The position numbers and the translations under genes were made by a program. From positions 7,714,284-7,778,283 of the forward strand of contig CM030933.1 of the NCBI GenBank assembly GCA_018136815.1: 64,000 nt of DNA, read 5' to 3'. Of this stretch, positions 59,142 to 64,000 are shown piece after piece. Source of the stretch: Isochrysis galbana (Eukaryota > Haptophyta > Isochrysidales > Isochrysidaceae). Below the pieces are notes generated by a model that had not been told where the DNA came from, did not search any database, and saw only the letters and a program-made list of their open reading frames with translations. How positions within the stretch are numbered: the first letter of the stretch is position 1; each line of letters starts with the position of its first letter.

Positions 59142-60160
59142 TGGGAGCCCCACGCTGGATCGCGATCACACGGGCTCTGCGCGACACCGTCACGAGCCGC
59201 CCACCCAGCAGAGAGCAAGGGGGTAAGGGAAGGGGGCAAGCAAGAGCACGAGTCTTCCTCGCCTTCGCGACCGCCGCACGGCCGCGCACCACTCGCACAG
59301 ATCATAATGGGATGATACATCTACTACTCCAGAGTACTTTATGTAATACTACATTACTCAGAATGCCATTTCCGTCTTCTGTGAGTAGACACCGAACACG
59401 ACGGCTTTGTCAGAGGTTGTTACAGGCAGAGTGTTTTATTGTACTTTGAAGGTTCCGCGCTGCGTCGAGGTTGTGAGTTGTGCGTGAATGTACCCCACAA
59501 CATCCCTCGTTTTCCTACTCCCCGCGCTTGCGTCTTCCAGGATTTGGGTGTCGGGTGGTGTTGTGCGCTTTGGCTGTGAGCGCCCAGCTAGCCGCACGGC
59601 CACCACTCGCCCAGCACTGTTGCGGCGCCGCTTGAGCTAGAGCTAGGGCGGGGAGCTGGCGGTTGCGGCGGGGCGGTCGTGATTCCGGAGACAACGCTCC
59701 AATCAAGATACATAAGATCAAGAAGTCAGAGTGAGTAGGTGCATGCAAAGATGAGAAGCGACCGCGCATCCTTTCCTCATTTGCACTAGGTTACATGGCA
59801 GCCATCGCCCTCCACTTGCTTGGCTCAGCCCAATCCCATGCACTTTCGATTATTCACTTATGGCCATCACTCCCGCGTGACCTACTCTTGCACAGCCAAC
59901 ACCGAGTAGAGATCTGGACAGGAGCTCGAGGCAAACAGGCCGCCATGGGCCAAATGACGATGTACCACTGGGGTTGTCAGCGAGCAGCAAGGACCGGTCA
60001 AGGCTGAAGCTTTGGGAACCTTTACATAAGAGCCCCAGCTCTAGGTTGTCAACGAGAAGTTGGATGCCATCTCGTGTGTTGAGAATCAGGGACACTGAAG
60101 CACACGAGTCCCAGCGATCGCATGCGCCGAAAGGCTGTGCTCCGCTCAGATATATAAGTT
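59142..60160. other. Intergenic region between METTL18-like and NPL4
   Basis: No supported gene; short frames only. It must contain the METTL18 promoter and the NPL4 3' end. Confidence 0.6.
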
Positions 60161-61483
60161 TCATTCAATGCCGGCGTAGCAGTTGACCATCATTTGGAAG
60201 CCGTCCAGCTCGTCGGCCTTACCCTCAGCAATCTTCGAGCAGAGCACGGGCATGTCCACGCCCATGTCCAGAAGGTTGCCACCCAGAAAAAGGAGCAGGT
60301 GGAGGTCGGATATTGTCGTCAGGAACGGCTCCTGACGGTCTCGCCGCCTCCTCAAGTGCAAGCCCATCGCCCCCACGTTTTGCACCTCGGTTGGCCGGTT
60401 GGCAACCGGGAAGCCTCCGCAAGTAAGCGGAGATCGGAAAGGCCGTGCGATGTCAAAGATGCGCGATACGAACGGCTCCATCGTAGTCTTCTTAGCCTCT
60501 TTCTTCTCGATGATGAAACAGCAGTCCTTGGCGACTTTAGCTACGCGGCAGTCGGATTTCGACTGCGAGAAAGCTGGGCCACCCTCGCGCGAGCATAGCG
60601 CGAGCGCCTGGTCTGTGACCTGGTACGCCTCCATCGTGGCCACACCCTCGATGTCCTTCTCAGCCTCCAGCACGGGCCGAGCCTTCATTAGCACAAAGTA
60701 TTTGCCATTCTCTGGATCAGCCTCTAGCGCCTCCGCGTGCAGCTGCGCCGCCAGCAAGATCTCGTTGACAGAGAAGGCGTACTCGCGCGCTGCGTGCGCA
60801 AGAATGACACCCACCCGCACCAACCCAAGCATCTTTGCGATCTTTTCGAGCCGCTCTTCCTCGGCAGTATTGGGGTCAAGCACGGCCTCTTCCGACGTTG
60901 ACTGCTGTTGTGGCTCGTAGATCGCGTGGACCTCGACGCCTGTCTCGCCGGACTCAGAGGTCACCCATTTGCCATACAGGTACCCGACCCGCTTCGACCC
61001 AAACCCTGTCATGAGGCAGAAGTTGATGAAACACTGCGAGGCACTTGGATCAACGCAGACGTACTTGGTGTGAGGCTCTGGCGGCGCCTGTAAGGGGAAC
61101 TCCTTCGTCGACCGATAGTCCAGAAAGTTGGTGAGGGTCCACTGCGATTTGCCCTGTGAGCGCAGCTCGCCCTCCTTGACGAGGGTGACAAATGGGTCCT
61201 TGTCAACGTACTTCTCCTGGTTCTCCCGCTCCATCTGATAGTCGAGGAAGAGTATCTCGCCGGCGGCGAGGCCTAGCGCCGAGAGTGTCTGCCCTTCTTC
61301 CACCTGCGTGAAGGCGGCCCCCTTTGCAGGCACGGGCCCGCGCTGGACTGAGCGGCAGAGTGCCTGCTCACCGACCGGCACACCAAACTGCTGGGCGATC
61401 TGCTCTCTCAGCTGGGCGAGAGTGAGGTCGGCCTGGGTCTGGAGGCGCTCGGTACCGTCCTTCGTCCGGATCCGCAGCAGCAT
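60161..61483 (-). CDS. NPL4: NPL4, Cdc48/p97 cofactor
   Basis: 440 residues, single exon, ATG 61483 (MLLRIRTKDGTERLQTQADL). Residues 1-80 are the ubiquitin-like/UBX-like domain that docks on Cdc48. Then come the NPL4 core: a CFINFCLMTGFGSKRVGYLYGK segment with GVEVHAIYEPQQ (the MPN-like fold without metal ligands), LGLVRVGVILAHA, and a C-terminal part with PLTCGGFPVANRP and ISDLHLLLFLGGNLLDMG. There is no C-terminal NZF zinc finger and no N-terminal zinc-finger pair, and the length (~440) is that of plant NPL4. With Ufd1 it recruits ubiquitylated substrates to Cdc48 for ERAD and chromatin extraction. A CT-rich leader follows the start on the upstream side. Confidence 0.92.
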   Translation of the reverse strand: MLLRIRTKDGTERLQTQADLTLAQLREQIAQQFGVPVGEQALCRSVQRGPVPAKGAAFTQVEEGQTLSALGLAAGEILFLDYQMERENQEKYVDKDPFVTLVKEGELRSQGKSQWTLTNFLDYRSTKEFPLQAPPEPHTKYVCVDPSASQCFINFCLMTGFGSKRVGYLYGKWVTSESGETGVEVHAIYEPQQQSTSEEAVLDPNTAEEERLEKIAKMLGLVRVGVILAHAAREYAFSVNEILLAAQLHAEALEADPENGKYFVLMKARPVLEAEKDIEGVATMEAYQVTDQALALCSREGGPAFSQSKSDCRVAKVAKDCCFIIEKKEAKKTTMEPFVSRIFDIARPFRSPLTCGGFPVANRPTEVQNVGAMGLHLRRRRDRQEPFLTTISDLHLLLFLGGNLLDMGVDMPVLCSKIAEGKADELDGFQMMVNCYAGIE

Positions 61484-61714
61484 CGCCGCGCGACGAGGGA
61501 GAGCGATGGAGAGGGGGAGGGAGAGGAAGGGGAGAGAGAGGGAAGAGCGCTGCGCCGCCTCCTCACCGCGGCGGCTGTAGTGTCTGGGCCGATCGGCGGG
61601 GCGAGCGAGGTGTGGGAAGGGAAGGAGATGAAAGCGAGGGGGGTGGGGGTGGGATGGGGTGTAAAGTAGAGAGAGAGAGAGAAGAAAACTACCTCCAATA
61701 AGGGGGGGGGGGGG

Positions 61715-61863
61715 CGTCAGAGTTTTATTGTTGTGTTAGTATAACCTTAGTGCTGCGGGACCGAAGCCCTTCGACGGCAACGGAGCCCCTCCCCCGCGAT
61801 GGGGTTGTGCGCGGTTGGCGCATGGCTCGTCCGGTGTATGTGGCTAGGAATGCTAGCTAACAA
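61715..61863 (-). repeat. 150-bp inverted pair, right copy
   Basis: Reverse complement of 51268-51417, with a few substitutions. Confidence 0.85.
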
Positions 61864-61938
61864 AGGTGTCGTTCCGTCAATAGTGGGACATCAGTCGAAT
61901 TGAGCGATCAAATGTCCACAGTTGCTGTATTGTAGTCG
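61864..61938 (+). repeat. Dispersed repeat with GTTCCGTC...GTGGGACAT end, copy 4
   Basis: Almost the same as 13369-13440 and directly adjoining the right inverted-pair copy; the left inverted-pair copy has no such neighbour. Confidence 0.65.
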
Positions 61939-62004
61939 TTTAACATTAGATCATGTTAAAATTATAAGAGAGAGACGCCGTCAAAGCTTCTTCGCTAATC
62001 ACAT

Positions 62005-62280
62005 CGGTGCACGCCGTGCATGGGCACGGCGCGATGTGCATCGGTCCCCCCGCGGATACGCCGTGCGTGCGCATGTCAACCCGTTCCATCTGTGTACCCC
62101 CTGTGGCCCACAACTACGTAAACTGGCCATATAAGAGATGTTTCGTTACGCAGCACCTGTGATGACTTGCAATCACAATGTGCACGCCGTGCGTGGGCAC
62201 GGCGCGATGTGCACCGGCGCCCCCCCGCGGGGGCGCCGTGCGTGCGCATAGCAACTTCCAGGAAGGTGCACGCCGTGCGT
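62005..62280 (+). repeat. GC-rich repeat with GTGCACGCCGTGC units, 175-base spacing
   Basis: Two long units (62005-62080 and 62180-62254) share GTGCACGCCGTGC.TGGGCAC, GGCGCGATGTGCA.CGG and CGCCGTGCGTGCGCAT, and a third start lies at 62265-62280. Each unit is partly self-complementary (GTGCACGCC.../...GGCGCGATGTGCA). Confidence 0.7.
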
Positions 62281-62567
62281 TCACTCTTTCCGCGGGGGAA
62301 CTCTGGGCGCGGAGGACGGGCGGAACCCCTGGGGCACCCCCTGGGACCGGTTGATTATTACCGTATGTGACGAGAACATTAACGTAAACGGCTGGTCTGG
62401 TCTTCTGATCTCTCTCTCTCTCTCCCGCCCCCCCCGGGGGGGGGGGTTCCCCCCTCTTCCCCTCCCCCTCTCATCGGCCTACCAGAGTGAGAAGGCTCCT
62501 ACTGCCTGTCTCCCTCCTCCCTCCTCGCTCACCCTCCAGCTCTCTCCTCGGCCTCGTCTTCCTCACG

Positions 62568-64000
62568 ATGGTGGCGACTCGGCGCGCATCCGTACGTTCC
62601 TCCGTCCTCTCCTCTCGTGCACCTGCTCGCTGGCTTCGTTCGACTCCCTCGACACGGCCACCTGTCGACTGGACGCCGAGCGGAAGCGCTGCTCGCACGA
62701 CTCGTTCCTCCTCCTGCTCCAAGGACGCGGCGGAGGAGGCGGAGCCTGTTCGCGTTCCTGGTGCCGAGGAGGAGGCCCTTTCTCCGACCGAGGCGTCCAC
62801 CACCACCACCACCGACGAGGACTCTGTGGAGGAGGGAGGAGAAGAGAAGAACGAGAACTGTGCGTCGGACGCTCCAGGCTTTCTTCTTCCCACTGCGCCG
62901 GCTGCGGAGGTCGAGGAGCCAGCCGAGTCGATGGAGGAGGTGGAGACCGTCCACGCGCTCGCTCTCACCGAGGACAATGAAGCGGAGGACGAGAAGACGA
63001 GAAGACGGAGAAGACGGAGAAGGAGAAGACGGCTGCGTCCGACGCACCAGCCGTAGAAGTCTTCACTCGATTCGAAGAGGCCACGCAGCTGGAAGAGGCC
63101 ACGCAGGTGGCCACGCAGCTCGAGGAGGAGGAGACGGAGGAGGCCGATACCGCCGAGGCGCCGGCTCCTACCGGGGCGAACGAAGAGAAGGAGGAGGAAG
63201 GTGAGGCGGAGGAGGAGAAGACGTCCGACGCACCGGCCCAAGAGGGTTTGGAGGTGGCCACGCAGCTGGAGGAGGAAGAGGTCATTGAGCTCGAGGAGGA
63301 GGAGTGCGCGAAGACCGTAGCCGAGCCCGCGACCGAGAACTCCGCGTCCGATGCTCAAGCGGACGCTACGCTGGAGCCCATCCTTGACGATAAGGAGGAA
63401 GACGATGACATGTTTGACTTTTGGGACGTGGCCAAGGCGCCCGATGGGGCGAAAGAGCAAGTTGAGGAGGAGGCCGTCGTTGACTCCTCAGCGGTGGACT
63501 TGAGCGATGACGCGGCTGGTGTTTCCAAGGACTCGATGTACATGGATCTGACCGACGAAGCGGTAGATGTGTCGGCCACGCCTTGTTCGACGATGAGTGA
63601 GTCCGCGGCGGAGGAGTCGGAGGAGGAGTCGGAGGAGGACACTCTCCGCACCCTGAAGGAGCTCAAGGCGACCATCAAGCGGCTCGAGTCGCAGATGAAG
63701 AAGAAGAAGAAGCGTCCGCGCGCGAGGTCGCCAAGCGTCCCGGCCAAGAAGACCAAGCGTGCCGCCTTTCGCGTCGAAGCGGCGCCGCGCCCTGTCGCCG
63801 AGGAAGTTCCGCCTCCGCCAGAAGAAGCGGAGGAAGTAGCGGAGGAAGTAGCGGAGGAGGACACGGAGGAGGACGCGGAGGAGGACGCGGAGGGTGCGCG
63901 CTCGACCCGCCGCCACGTCCCTGTGCCGAAGCGTGAGTGCCGCTTCCGCTTTTTGGCGAAGCACGAGCTGGCCAAGCACGACAAGAATGGCCGCATGTAC
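62568..64000 (+). CDS. Glu/Asp-rich protein with internal frame break, open at right edge
   Basis: From ATG 62568 (MVATRRASVRSS) the frame gives an acidic protein up to a run of GAGAAGACG repeats at about 62990-63030. There it turns to poly-Arg and stops (63054-63056), while the acidic protein plainly continues in the next frame (SDAPAVEVFTRFEEATQLEE and on) without a stop to base 64000. One base appears to be missing in the repeat near 63000: a sequencing slip, a broken allele or a programmed shift. The second half repeats ATQLEE and SDAP.. units, has a DDDMFDFWDVAKAPD block, a helix (TLRTLKELKATIKRLESQMK) and a Lys/Arg patch (KKKKKRPRARSPSVPAKKTK), a nuclear-localisation type. It ends, at the window edge, with CRFRFLAKHELAKHDKNGRM. 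Unknown function; a nuclear scaffold is a guess. Confidence 0.55.

Larger units (their letters stand above)
61484..62567. other. Divergent intergenic region with repeats
   Basis: NPL4 leader, then the inverted-pair copy (61715-61863), a GTTCCGTC/GGGACAT repeat (61864-61938), the GC-rich palindromic repeats (62005-62280) and a CT-rich leader before 62568. No gene. Confidence 0.6.

Noticed and set aside
1..64000. tRNA or rRNA genes
   Set aside because: A scan by eye for T-loop GTTCGAATC/GTTCGATTC patterns with a matching acceptor stem and for conserved rRNA segments found none; a covariance search would be needed to exclude them.

Overview
The window is nuclear DNA of a eukaryote, most likely a unicellular alga. 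Genes are split by short GT-AG introns, intergenic DNA is rich in CT/GA tracts and dispersed short repeats, and the proteins are eukaryotic: TM9 nonaspanin, NPL4, METTL18-type histidine methyltransferase, Sec7/PH/TBC trafficking regulator, ClpP-like peptidase, GT4 glycosyltransferase and an SnRK/CIPK-like kinase start. The NPL4 is of plant length. A haptophyte or similar alga is a guess; no marker gene settles it. Two 100-base N runs (17347-17446, 33243-33342) mark assembly gaps, and both cut genes.

About a third of the window is one family of Ty3/gypsy-like retrotransposon. Copy A (minus strand, about 1-10860) has a gag ORF, a small Cys/His ORF2 and a pol frame that I read open from 7876 to base 1 with no stop, about 2,625 codons, running out of the window. 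Copy B (plus strand, about 23300-33242) has the same three units, with a one-base frame break in RNase H and its integrase lost in a gap. C (44329-45287) is a truncated 5' end, and D (56358-56588) a gag N-terminal scrap. The striking point is that pol in A and B carries, upstream of the protease, a methyltransferase-like domain of the small phage/bacterial 'DNA cytosine methyltransferase' type. In both copies ORF2 and pol share a frame and are separated by one UAG in the context CAG-UAG-G, which suggests stop-codon readthrough.

Host genes from left to right: a DUF3431-like protein (11836-12870, +); two convergent genes meeting at the first gap (an unrecognised protein 16035-17177, +, and a GT4 glycosyltransferase 17447-19114, -); an alpha/beta-hydrolase-fold protein without its catalytic residues (20060-21496, +); the first exon of a protein kinase next to the second gap (33422-33483, -); a coiled-coil protein (35956-36993, +); an ArfGEF/RabGAP fusion (38486-42722, -); a ClpP-like peptidase (45775-46557, +); a chromodomain exon (50067 onward, +); a TM9SF nonaspanin in six exons (52007-54693, +); a METTL18-like methyltransferase in two exons (57865-59141, -); NPL4 (60161-61483, -); and an acidic, frame-broken protein running off the right edge (62568-64000, +). 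These are scattered housekeeping and trafficking genes with no sign of an operon or cluster.

Between genes lie several short repeat families seen two to six times each: a hairpin-bearing family, a family with a shared GTTCCGTC/GGGACAT end, a 150-bp inverted pair that brackets TM9SF-METTL18-NPL4, and tandem minisatellites.
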